A DNA stretch of 23,212 nt, taken from contig JAGSPR010000048.1 in NCBI GenBank assembly GCA_018262455.1, forward strand, positions 1 to 23,212. The letters run 5' to 3'. Made by a program: the position numbers and the translations under genes. Shown here piece by piece: positions 7,600 to 17,400 of the stretch (position 1 is the stretch's first letter; every line of letters begins with the position of its first letter). The notes below the pieces were generated by a model, which worked only from the letters and a program-made list of their open reading frames with translations, was not told the DNA's origin and made no database searches. This DNA comes from Deltaproteobacteria bacterium. GTDB lineage: Bacteria; Myxococcota; Polyangia; Haliangiales; Haliangiaceae.

Positions 7600-8202
7600 T
7601 CACCGCGCCGCTGTCTCGGTGGGGCAAGACGATCCCCTCACCGAGACGCCGAACGAGCCCGCGATGCCCCAACGCCGCAGCTCCTGGTCGACCACCTCGA
7701 TCGCGGCGTCGGCGTGCTTCCAGTCGTCGACGCTGACCGACAGGTGCCAATCATCGACGCTGCCCTCGGTGGTTCCGCAGATCCCGAGGCCGAGGTCGGT
7801 GGCCTCGACGTGAGCCTGGTGGAGGCGGGCGACGACGGCCTTGCCGAACGCGTCGAAGAACACGACCGGACAGACCGTGGGCGCGGCGTCAGAGGGTGGC
7901 GGTTCCTTGCAGGCAGTCACGGCGGCATCGGTCCCCATCGCGAGGACTCGGTTGCCATGGCCATGGACACGGATGTAAGCGCCACTCGACCAACCCGCGG
8001 TCCCCCCGCAGATCTCGGGTGGATCGATCGCGGGCCCGCCCGGAGCGTGGACCGGTGTCGTCATCTGGTCCGGGACCCCGAGCGGGCCGGCCTCGCGACA
8101 TTCGGCCGGGCGCGGCTGGCGAACAGGGTGATCGACGCCGCGTGCGGCGGGACGATCGGCGCAACCGACAGCGGCGAGCAGGAGGACGAGCTGGATGCGC
8201 AC
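7600..8202 (-). CDS. Hypothetical lipoprotein paired with the Gly-rich lipoprotein
   Basis: 200-residue predicted lipoprotein of no family I recognise. The N-terminus (MRIQLVLLLAAVGCADR) is a short signal peptide with a lipobox at AAVGC. The mature protein starts with a Pro-rich, probably flexible segment to about residue 65. A small alpha/beta domain follows, with SGAYIRVHGHGNRVLAMG, TVCPVVFFDAFGKAVVARLHQA and VDDWKHADAAIEVVDQELRRWGIAG. The start is GTG at 8202, only 3 bases after the stop of the Gly-rich lipoprotein gene, so the two are almost certainly one transcript and translationally coupled. A partner role for that protein is inferred from position only. Confidence 0.72.
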   Translation of the reverse strand: MRIQLVLLLAAVGCADRPAARGVDHPVRQPRPAECREAGPLGVPDQMTTPVHAPGGPAIDPPEICGGTAGWSSGAYIRVHGHGNRVLAMGTDAAVTACKEPPPSDAAPTVCPVVFFDAFGKAVVARLHQAHVEATDLGLGICGTTEGSVDDWHLSVSVDDWKHADAAIEVVDQELRRWGIAGSFGVSVRGSSCPTETAAR

Positions 8203-8205
8203 GCT

Positions 8206-9600
8206 TCAGAGCGCCTTCGTGTTCGCTGCGATCCCAGCAATCCCGGGGAGCAACGCTTTTCCACCGACGCCTGCGCGGCCGATCACGATGCTGCTCTCGG
8301 TCATGTCGTCGAGATGGGGCGCGGTGGCTTGCATGTAGAGGACCCCGACCGAGATCCCGCCCGCGCCACCACCACCACCGCCGCCGTCGCTGCCGCTACC
8401 GCCGTTGCCTCCGTTGCAGCCGCCGGGGCCATCGATCTGCTTCATCCCGCTGCCGCCGAGCTGGCCTGGTTGCCCGAAGCCGCCGAAGCCGCCATCGCCC
8501 GCATCGCTTGCGACCAGGACCGATTCCGCGACGTCCGTCACCGAATCGAGCGCGAGCAGCGCGATGCTCGCACCGCCGCCCGAGGCACCGCCGCCGCGTG
8601 CACCCCCACATCCGCCGCATGCACCACCGCCGCCGCCGCTGGCTGCCTTGCCTGCGCGTCCGCCGCCGCCCTGCCCCGGTTGACCGTCGCCCCCGTCACC
8701 ACCGCCGGCGGGAAGCCAACCCTGCACGTCGAGCAACCCCAGCGTCGTTGCGCCCGCACCTGCAACACCCGGTAGCGCAGGGGTGGCGCCATCGTTGCCG
8801 CCCGCACCCGAGATGCAACTGACGCCGAAGTGTCCGCCACTGCCATTCAAGGGCGGCAAGCCCGAGAGGGATGGCATCGAGGCACCGGCCAGCCCGTCGG
8901 CTTGCGAGTTGCCACCTCGACCACCCGTGGTGCTCCCTCCGGTCTCACAAACGCAGGTCTGTTCGAGTCCGCCATCGGTCAGGTTCGGCTGCAATCCGCT
9001 GCTCGCCGGCCCGGCATAAGGCGTCGGAGTTGACCCATCTGCCCCGGTGGCGCCACGTCCAGCGGCAAGCCGGACGGATCGAACCGAAACGTTGGGCGAG
9101 CTCCGCACGAGCATCGCGATGCTGGACTCGCCTCGCGTCGTGGCGTCGGCAGCTTGCAGGTCCAGCCCCTCGAACACCAGCTCGGTCATGACGGCGTCGA
9201 CCTCCACAGGAATCCCCGCGGGAGGAGCGAGCTTTGCGCGCGTCGTGCCCCAGGACCACGCATCACACGAGAAGCCGCCATAGATCCCCGGGACCGCAGT
9301 GGTGCGGGTGAGTGCGATCGGATCCGAGAACGTTCCGGCGCACAGGTACAACCGCTTGCCGGTGTCATGCGCGACCGCGAGCGCCTTGGGCAACGTGGCA
9401 AACGGTGCGGTCTTGGTGCCGTCGCCGCGGGTGTCACTGCCCGCTGCCGAGACGAACACACCGCAGCGCTCGACCACCACCGTCGGGTCGGTCGCTGGAT
9501 CTGGTTCGCATTCAGTTGGCAACGTGCTCTCGGCAGAGCTGCCGCCTCCACATGCGATGCTCGTGACCAGCGGGTACAGCCAGATTAGACCTGTTCGCAT
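8206..9600 (-). CDS. DUF1565-type glycine-rich lipoprotein (PGRS-like)
   Basis: 464-residue predicted lipoprotein. MRTGLIWLYPLVTSIACGGGSS is a signal peptide with its lipobox Cys at 17. Residues about 48-85 (VFVSAAGSDTRGDGT.., APFATLPKALAVA, LYLCAGTF) match the DUF1565 start of right-handed beta-helix proteins ('VSPxGsDxnxGT...PF.TI..AL..A'). A beta-helix-like stretch follows (IYGGFSCDAWSWG, VEGLDLQ-type strands). From about 190 to 450 the protein is dominated by Gly, Ala and Ser with GG-x repeats (GGDGGDGQPGQGGGGRAG and similar), like PGRS or collagen-like surface proteins. It should be an outer-membrane or surface protein; its ligand is unknown. ATG 9600 is chosen to fit the signal peptide, although the frame is open upstream to 9807. 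A small lipoprotein gene follows after 3 bases. Confidence 0.82.
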   Translation of the reverse strand: MRTGLIWLYPLVTSIACGGGSSAESTLPTECEPDPATDPTVVVERCGVFVSAAGSDTRGDGTKTAPFATLPKALAVAHDTGKRLYLCAGTFSDPIALTRTTAVPGIYGGFSCDAWSWGTTRAKLAPPAGIPVEVDAVMTELVFEGLDLQAADATTRGESSIAMLVRSSPNVSVRSVRLAAGRGATGADGSTPTPYAGPASSGLQPNLTDGGLEQTCVCETGGSTTGGRGGNSQADGLAGASMPSLSGLPPLNGSGGHFGVSCISGAGGNDGATPALPGVAGAGATTLGLLDVQGWLPAGGGDGGDGQPGQGGGGRAGKAASGGGGGACGGCGGARGGGASGGGASIALLALDSVTDVAESVLVASDAGDGGFGGFGQPGQLGGSGMKQIDGPGGCNGGNGGSGSDGGGGGGGAGGISVGVLYMQATAPHLDDMTESSIVIGRAGVGGKALLPGIAGIAANTKAL

Positions 9601-9918
9601 GTCGGCCCGCTGAGCAAGCAGGAGGCCATCCTGGCCAGTCCCCGAACCAGCTGTTATTGGGCGAGCCCGGATGGCCGCTGAGAACACGTAGCCACAGCCG
9701 CGGGGGTGAAACGCCACGCTCGCGGTGGTCGACTGTTTGCTGCGTTCGATTCCAGCGTTGCGCCAGCGCATCGATCCAGCGCTCGGTATCTCAGGCTTTG
9801 TCAGCACGCGATCAGATCACGCGAACCACGGCCGCGCGAACCGCGTCACGAATTCTGCGGTCGCAAACCACCGCGACGACGGCACCGCGTCCTCGGGGTT
9901 GGTGCCGGCGTACGCAGA
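9601..9918. other. Intergenic region, 318 bases
   Basis: This non-coding gap lies between the start of the Gly-rich lipoprotein gene and the end of the small Cys-repeat lipoprotein gene. The Gly-rich gene's frame is open through part of it (to 9807) but lacks coding character there. It is probably that gene's leader and promoter. I see no convincing -35/-10 pair, long hairpin, tRNA or repeat; the only local structure is a short AGGA...TCCT stem near 9620. Confidence 0.5.
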
Positions 9919-10266
9919 TCAGTTGAGAACGCAGATGTGATTGAGCGAAGTCGGTGGCGTCTGTAGACATCCATCAACCTGCCCCGCTGGGCACACCTTC
10001 GCGACCTCTTGCGTGCACGGCGGGCCAGCCGTGGCATCGGCGGCCACGCACACGTGCACGGAGGTCTTGCTACCTCCGCAACCATCCACCATCCCGTCGG
10101 CGCAGACGCGCGCGATCTCCTGCTCGCACGGCACCCCAGCGCCCGCGGTCGGAGCGGTTGGCGTCTGCGCGCTGCCGGCGCTGGGCAACGTGTCCGGCTT
10201 GTGCTCGCCGCCGCATGCCGCGAACGCGAGCCCGCTCATCATGATCATCGTCTGCAGTAGCTTCAT
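9919..10266 (-). CDS. Small lipoprotein with two cysteine repeats
   Basis: 115-residue predicted lipoprotein. MKLLQTMIMMSGLAFAACGGE is a signal peptide with lipobox FAAC. A Thr/Pro/Ala-rich linker precedes two tandem copies of a short module: PCEQEIARVCADGMVDGCGG...VCV and PCTQEVAKVCPAGQVDGCLQ...ICV. Both begin C-x7-C-x7-C and end in a fourth Cys, 9 residues later in copy 1 and 11 in copy 2, so two disulfides per copy are likely. I do not recognise the family. ATG 10266 is preferred over the adjacent GTG (10269) because AAGGAG lies 6 bases before the ATG. It stands about 140 bases from the upstream GHKL gene and may have its own promoter. Confidence 0.78.
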   Translation of the reverse strand: MKLLQTMIMMSGLAFAACGGEHKPDTLPSAGSAQTPTAPTAGAGVPCEQEIARVCADGMVDGCGGSKTSVHVCVAADATAGPPCTQEVAKVCPAGQVDGCLQTPPTSLNHICVLN

Positions 10267-10409
10267 CACCTTCTCCTTGTGCCCGTCAGGCTGGGCGGCT
10301 CGGAGCTTACACGAGCCTGTCGCCCGGACGGATTTCGGCGGCGTGCCCGGTGCACGACTTCATGCCGATCTCCACGACCGTGGGCGATCGCCGGCTCGTC
10401 GCCGGTTGT

Positions 10410-11450
10410 TCAGATGAAGCGCATCAGCGTGACGGAGTCGTCGTCCAGCTCGCGGTCAACGTGGGGGGCAGCGGGCGCTTCCGAAACAGCGGGCTCCCTG
10501 GCGAAGAACAGGTGCACAGCGAGCAACTGCTTGCCGATGCGGCCATCCTTCGTCGCGAACCCGATGCGGATGTCGGTGACACGGTCGGGAATGACGGCGA
10601 TCGAGAGGGTCGTCGCGGTCGAGAACACGCGCCACATCCCGAGTCCGGCCCCGCCGCGGCTCTCATCCAGCGCGACGGAGCTCGCGTTGCACCGGTTCAA
10701 GACCTCGAGCAGGCGATCGCGCTTGAGCGCGCCAAACGTGTCACGGACGCGGACGAAGGCGTCCCCGTACTCGATGCCGTAGCTGATCTCGCATGCCCGA
10801 TCGAGCGGCAGCTCGACGTCCTCGGTGCGAGGAATCGCGTGCTCGAAGTAGCCGGCCTCGACCGGGGCATCGTAGAGCGCGTTCGTCACCAGCTCTTCCG
10901 CCACCTCCGTGATCGTCGCGATCGTGCGATGCGACAGCTCGTGTTTGGAGAAGAACTCGCGCATGCGGTCGAACCGCGCTCCACGACGGCTCGCCCGTGC
11001 CAGCAAGGCGACGCGCCCGATGCCCGGGCCACCCACCATGGACTGGTCGGGTCCGTGCGGGAGGAGGTCCAGCAGGCTGGTCAGGTGGCTCCGCGCCATC
11101 GGGTTCGAGAGCAGCGACGCCACGATGACATGCGACAGCCAGGGCGATGACTCGAGCGAGCGGATGGTCTTGGTGAGCGAGCTCGAGAGCGTGTCATCGA
11201 TGATCGCCACGATGGGAGCATTCGTGGTCACGCCGTCGATCAGGTGGAACAGATCGCTGTCGACGAACGCGACCGCGTCGGGCTTCGCGGTCTCGAGCAG
11301 GAAGTCCGCCCGGTTGGTCACGGTGACCGTGGACCCGGGTAGTGCCGCGCGGATCAGGGCGGCGTGTGCCTCTCCCGCAAACAACACCGCGTAGCGCGCT
11401 CCCCAGCTCACCAGGTGAGCATGACCATTACCGTGTTCGAAGGAAACCAC
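10410..11450 (-). CDS. Receiver-like / GHKL ATPase-like protein (soluble paralogue)
   Basis: 346-residue soluble protein. The N-terminal third (YAVLFAGEAHAALIRAALPG, AVAFVDSDLFHLID, APIVAIIDDTL, SHVIVASLLSNP) has the alternating strand/helix look of a response-regulator receiver or pseudo-receiver. Residues about 175-290 look like a GHKL ATPase: an N-box EVAEELVTNALYDAP with N190, a G1-like VRDTFGAL (D237, where classical kinases have DxGxG), and a G2-like RGGAGLGM (about 262-270). No phospho-acceptor His domain is seen. The divergent gene at 21026 encodes a paralogue sharing NALYDAPV, VRDxFG and GGAGxG. This gene lies 31 bases after the giant TPR gene on the same strand, so it is probably in its operon. 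The start is GTG 11450 with a weak Shine-Dalgarno; GTG 11411 is an alternative. It may be a kinase-like or switch ATPase. Confidence 0.75.
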   Translation of the reverse strand: MVSFEHGNGHAHLVSWGARYAVLFAGEAHAALIRAALPGSTVTVTNRADFLLETAKPDAVAFVDSDLFHLIDGVTTNAPIVAIIDDTLSSSLTKTIRSLESSPWLSHVIVASLLSNPMARSHLTSLLDLLPHGPDQSMVGGPGIGRVALLARASRRGARFDRMREFFSKHELSHRTIATITEVAEELVTNALYDAPVEAGYFEHAIPRTEDVELPLDRACEISYGIEYGDAFVRVRDTFGALKRDRLLEVLNRCNASSVALDESRGGAGLGMWRVFSTATTLSIAVIPDRVTDIRIGFATKDGRIGKQLLAVHLFFAREPAVSEAPAAPHVDRELDDDSVTLMRFI

Positions 11451-11481
11451 TGGATCGCGCCCCTACCCCACCCGTAACTCA

Positions 11482-14400
11482 TCACGAGACCGGGGGAGCG
11501 GGTCCGCGATCCTCGCCCAGCGCGAACGCGATCAACGCCTGAACGATCGGGTCCTCGAGGATCCCTGTCAGCTGGGTGTTCACCGACGCCGCCAGGATGG
11601 AGAGGCCCGAGAGGATGCTCCCCGAGGCGACCAATCCTGCGCGAAGCCCCGCGATCTTGAGATCTCGCGCGAGCACATGGTGACTGAAGCCGGTCACTGC
11701 AAGTGCATGTGGGCGGACGTCGTTGAGCAGCCCCGCGGAGATCAGCCGGCGCAGCTTCGGTAGCCGAGCGTTCACCTCGCCGAGGTCGACCCCGGGACTG
11801 GTGAGCTCCGGCTGAACGAGCCGCAACACGGCGACGGTCACGATCCCGAGCTCTTCGGGCGGTAGGCGCGCCGGTATCGCGAGCGAGAGCTGTGCGAGCT
11901 TGAGCGCGGCGCCAGCGGCGAACCTGATCCCCTCGGGGGCGCCTGCAGCGATCGCCGCCCCGAGGATGAGCGACACCGGGTTGGTGGGCTCGGCAACCAT
12001 CGCGTAGGGCTGGCGGTGGGAGATGTAGACGTCGAGGTCAGAGAACCCGAAGCTCGTGGCGACCTCGCGAGCGGTCACGGCGATGGGATCGACGGAACGC
12101 AGCCGGTCCTTCCGACCGACTCCGTGGACGTTGAGATCGACGCCGATGTGCTTGGCCAGGACCTCTCCCAGCAAGCGGAACACCAGGCGAAGCTCGTGCG
12201 ACAAGGTGCGAGGAAACAGCACCTCGTGGCCTGGACTGACCAACAACGAACGATCAACGGGTGGCGGTCCGGCGACCAGGCGCTGTTCGGGCTCGCCGCC
12301 CGCGCCGAGTAACTGCGCGAGCTCCGCGGCCGCGCGCGCGATCGGCGGCGAGCCGTCGCCCATGGCCTCGGCCCGGGCCGCGTTCGCGCGCGCGATCACG
12401 CGATACGCCACGCCATCGGTCACGCTGTGCGCGATCCGCAAGCGCATCAGCTCGGCGACGCGATCCAGCTGGACGGACATCGCCATCGGATCGCCCCGGC
12501 CCCGGAAGAACTTCACGAGGCGTTGCAGGCCGTCGTCGCTGGTCGGCGCCTTTTCGAGCGCGAGGATCAGCATGCGCTCGGTGCGATCCGGATCGTGGAA
12601 CCCCTGCTCGAAGATCGTCGCGGCGCGGTGGAGGTGTAGCGCGAGCTTCTCGGGGTCGTGTTCGGCCGTGACGAGCTGCTTGCATGCATCGAGCGCGACC
12701 TGCCACTGACCCGAGCGGATCGCGAGATCGGTGAGCTGGATCAGCACATTCTCGTCGTCGGGCTTGTAGGTCAGCGCACGCTGGAAGGCGCTCGAGGCGA
12801 GCGCCGGATCGTGATCGCCATAGATGATCCCCAGCCGGTAGTGCAGCGTCCGCAGGATCTCGGGATCGGTCTCGAGTCGGACACGCGCGGTCACGGCGTC
12901 AGCCGTCTCCTGCCAGGTTCCGTGCTCGGTGGCGAGGTCAGCGATCGCAGCGTGCGCCCGCACGTCGGCCGGATTGATCGTGAGGATCGTCCGGTAGTGC
13001 TGCATCGCAGCCTTGCGATCTCCGACGTTCCAGCCGTGCTCGGCGAGCGTGCGGTGGAGCTCGACCTGCGCGGCTTGATCCGGCTCGATCTTGAGCCGTT
13101 GACGCAGCAGCGTCGCGAGCTCGTCGGCCTTCCCGGTGGTCTCGAACAAGGTCCGGAGCCGGGAGAACGCATCGAAGTGGCCAGGATCCGCAGCGAGCGC
13201 GAGCCGGAACATCGAGATCGCCGGCTCGGTGGCACTCGCCTTGTCCATCAAGGCGACCCCTGCGAAGTGATAGCGGGCCGCGAGCGCCCCCGGATCGCCT
13301 CCGAGCTCGCCGTGGTGGATCGCCGTTTCGGCGAGCTCCGCCCACAGCTCCCCATCGAGCGCGGTCTGATGCCAGGCGTCGAGCGCCGGCAGGTAACTGG
13401 GCAGCGCGTCGACGGCTCGAGCGAACCGCTTCACCGCCTCCTCCGGCTTGCCGAGCCCCGCGAGCGTCTCGCCGGCCCTGGTCAGGAACGCGGCCCTGGC
13501 GCGTGGATCCTGGAAGGTGTCGGAGATCCGCTCGTCCAGCGCGACGAGCTCGTCGGACAACCCGGCGCGACACGCGATCGATTCGAGGTGAACCAGCATG
13601 AGGCGGTTCCCCGGCTCGGTGTCCAGCGCGGCGCGGTAAGCCGCGGCCAGCTCTGCATCGGAGCGCTTGGCACGAACGGCGAGCGTCGTGCTGTCCATGA
13701 CCATGGCGGCGAGGTCCTGGGCGCCGCCTGCTGGCAGGGTGCGCCGGATCTGCTCGACTTCGCGCTCGCGCAGGTTGAGCAGCTGGCGATACCGACCACC
13801 CGCGATCAGCTCGCGTTCGAGCCGATGCATGAGATCGAACCGCGTGGGGTCGGCCTTCGACGCGCTCTCCAGCGCGATCTGCGCGGCCGTCCGGTCGTCA
13901 CGCAGCTCGAGCTCGACGCGCGCGAGCAGCTCGTAGGCCTCGGCTTTGGCCAGCGTATCGCCGAGCGCCTCGGCCGATCGGAGCTGGTCGAGCGCGAGCT
14001 CGGTGATCGGAGTCGGCGTGCGGAGCTGGGTAGCGATCTGGATGAGGGGCGCGGCAGCGAGCGCATCGGCGGGCTTGAGCTGGAGCGCGCGCTGGTACAG
14101 CTCCACCGCTACCGCGCCAGCGCCTTGTGCCGCAGCGAGATCCGCCTCGCGCAGGATGCGCAGGAACGAACCACGGCTCGGTGGAGGTCCCTCCCCACTC
14201 GAGGATGGGCTGCTGGCACGGCGAGCGGCCGCGTCGACCAGATCGTCGACCGAGCCGGGCAATGCCTGGTTGACCCGGGCCAGGAGCGATGTGGCGCGCG
14301 GCACATCGCCGGCATCGAGCGCGAGTTGCGCGGCGCGTAACCGGAGCGTCGCCGCCTCACGACCCTCCGCACCTTCGTGCAGTGTGTCGAGCTGCGCGGC

Positions 14401-17400
14401 ACGGTCCTCGAGGGCGGTTGCGGCGTCACCGAGATCGCGACGGTGTGCCGCGGCCATCATCGCCGTGAGCGTGCGCCTTGGATCGTCGAGCCCTGGCGCG
14501 GCCTCGCGGGCCACGTCGTGAGCCAGCCTCGGATCGTCGACGAGGAGCAGGCGAGCGTGCCGGAGGGCGAGACTCGAGGCCGCCCACGCCGAGTGCTCCG
14601 CCGACTGCGCACGCACGAGCACCTCGGCGAGGATGCCAGGGTCGTCGAGCCGCCTCGCCAGGACCATCGCAGCGGCGTGCGCGACCGGCGCCCGCGGGTC
14701 GTCGGCGAGCACGAGGTCCCACGCGTCGAGCGCCGCCATGGTCGCGTGTTCGATCTCGTCGCTGGCGGAGGGATCGGTGGAGGCGGCCGCGACCGCTCGG
14801 TCCCAGGCGAGCGCCTTGCGCAACCGGGCGACCTCGCCAGCCAGCAGGCCCGGGTCAGCGGCCAGCTCATCGACCAGCTTTGCGCGCTCGCTCCATCGCC
14901 CGGCGATGGCAAGCGCGCCGGCGAGGGCTTCGGCGATGGCCACCGACGCAGGTCGTTGGTCGCGACCGCGCACCAGGACGGCGAGCGCGGCGTCGACCTG
15001 ATGGCGGCCGAGCAGCTCGGCCGCGGCACGCAGCAGCGGCGGGTCTTGCTGGGCAGCCTCGGCGATCTGGAGGTCGAGCTCGGTCGCCAGATCCGCCTCC
15101 CCTGCGTCGATGTGTACGGCTCGCAGCTGCGCGGCCGCGTAGTCGTCGCCCGGATCGAGCTCGAGCACCTGTGCCCACAGTCGCCCGAGCCGCGTGGGCT
15201 CGAGCTCTGCGGCGCGCGCGGCGGCATAGGCGCGCTCGTCAGGCGTGGACTTGCAGCGTGCCCACCGGCTGAACGCGTGCAGCGCGAGCGTGGAATCGCC
15301 CGCAAGGAGCGCGGTCTCGGTTGCGACCCGAGCGACGAGGGGATCGCGTGGAGCGGCGCGCGCCGCCAGCTGCGCCGCGGCGACCATGGTCTCGCGACCC
15401 ACATCCGTCGGCACCTCGCGTGCGATCCAGACCTGCGCACGCACCGCGAGTGCAGCAGCGGTGATCGGATCCTCGCCTTCGACGTGACACGCGAGATCGA
15501 GCAAGGCGACACCGGCCGCCTCGCCTCGGCCCGCGGCGGCGGCCTGACGGATCGCCGCGAGCCGCGTCGCCGGGGAATCCGGATCCGACGCGGCGGCGTG
15601 GGCGAACCAGAGGGCCGCGGTCGCCTGGTCGCCGTCGTGGGCCGCGACCACCGCGCGGGCAGATTGCACGGCACGACGCAGCATGGGATCGGTCACCGCG
15701 TGGGCGAGCAGCTCGAGCGCCTTGGCGAACTCGGCCGCGCGGTCATCGACAAACATGAGCTCGAGGTTCGCGAGCAAGGCCGAAATATCGAGTGGCGCGC
15801 TGTCGAGCAACTCACCCACCGCGACACGAGCGACGTCCAGTTCGCCGGTGGCCATCAGCAGGTCGATGCGGTACCGCAACAGCGCATCGCGCTCGCGCCC
15901 GGTGGCGATGGCGAGCTCGACATCGACCAGCCGCGCCACCTCGCCGAGATCACCGTTGTCGCGCGCGATCCGACGCAGGCCGCGCAGCGCCTCCCTGGCA
16001 TGCGGGTTCGCGACCAGCGCCGCCTCGTAGTGGGCGGACGCGCGGTCGGTGTCGTGGAGCGCTTCACAGAGCCGGCCGGCTTCGATCCGCAGCGAGACCG
16101 CGGTCGCTGGATCGTCGATCGCCGCGATCTCGGATTCGTACTGGAGCAGCGGTTCTGCCGAACCGTCGTCCGTTCTCGTTGCGTGGAGCTGATCGAAGGA
16201 GAGCATCACCACGGCCGAGTCGTCGGGCTCCATCTCTCGGGCCTCGGCAAACTGGAGCGCACCGGGATCGAACCAGGGTGTTGTCTCGTCGACTCCCTCG
16301 AGACTCGGACCTGCACCACGAAACACCGCGGCAAGGTCGAGCGCAGGAGGCACGAGCCTGCCATCAGGCGCCTGGCCGGTCTCCGCGTGGGCGGGTGAGG
16401 CGGGCTGGGCGTCGCGCACCGTCGGCTCGAGCTTCGGCACGTCCCCCGTGATCTCGAGGTCGTAATCGTCAGGAGCCCCGGCCTTGGCCGCGCGCCGCTC
16501 CTGTTCCTGGAGCTCCGAGAGATCGCTGCGCACGGTGTTGGCGGCGAACGGATCTTCCGCGTCCACGACGGTCGGCGCCGCGGTCGCCATCCCCGTGGGG
16601 GTACGGCGGATGATCGCCGGCGTGCGACGGGTGGCTGGCTGGGCGGACGACGGGGTCGGAGCATCGGCGCGTGGTGGCGTCTCCCGCGGGGCTGCGACCG
16701 GAGCGATCTCGGCCGTGATCGGATCCACCGAGTCCGTGGTTTCGAGATCCCAGCCCTGGTCGACCTCCCTGTCGACCTTGTGAACATCGGTCTTCGGCTC
16801 GCGCAGCTCGGTCTTCGGCTCGCGCAGATCGGTCTTCGGCTCCTCGTCGAACGCCGGCGCCGTCCGACCGTGGGGTGCGGCGACGGGCGGCGGGGCCAGG
16901 CCGTCCTCTCGCTTGAGAGCCTGGTCGAGCAGGAGCTCGATCTCGGCGCGTCGCGGACCATCGGTCTCGACCGCGAGATATTTCCACCACAGCCCGATCG
17001 CCTCATCGACGTCCCCGGCGTCGATCGCGAGGGCGGCCCGGAGCCGGAGCGCCTCGGCGTTGTTCGGGACGTGGGCGAGTAGCGCGTCGAGGTCGGCGCT
17101 CGCATCGCCGACCCGGCCGACCTCGTGCAGCAACCTGGAACGCTCGAGCAGGAGCGGGATCATCTCTGGCTCGGTTCCAGGCGCCGCTGCGAGCTGGGTC
17201 AGCCGTCCGGTCAGCGCTTCGATCTTGCTGCGGGCGTCACCGTGCTCGCACACCAGGACGAACAGTCGTTCCGACTCGGGAGCCGCGGGATCCAGGGCCA
17301 CGATCCGGCGGTAGGTGGCGAGCGCTCGCTCCGGGTTGCCAGCGGATCCAGGTTGATCGAACACGCCGGCCGCGTCGCGCAGCATCCCCAGGCTCCATCG

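Noticed and set aside
8340..8700. Plus-strand (GCC)n-like simple repeats suggesting a microsatellite or CRISPR-like array
   Set aside because: This is the codon pattern of the Gly-rich lipoprotein on the minus strand; there are no regular spacers or constant repeat units.
7714..8822. Plus-strand frames opposite the lipoprotein pair
   Set aside because: They are antisense to a signal peptide-lipobox protein and a DUF1565/Gly-rich protein, and they contain no recognisable domain.
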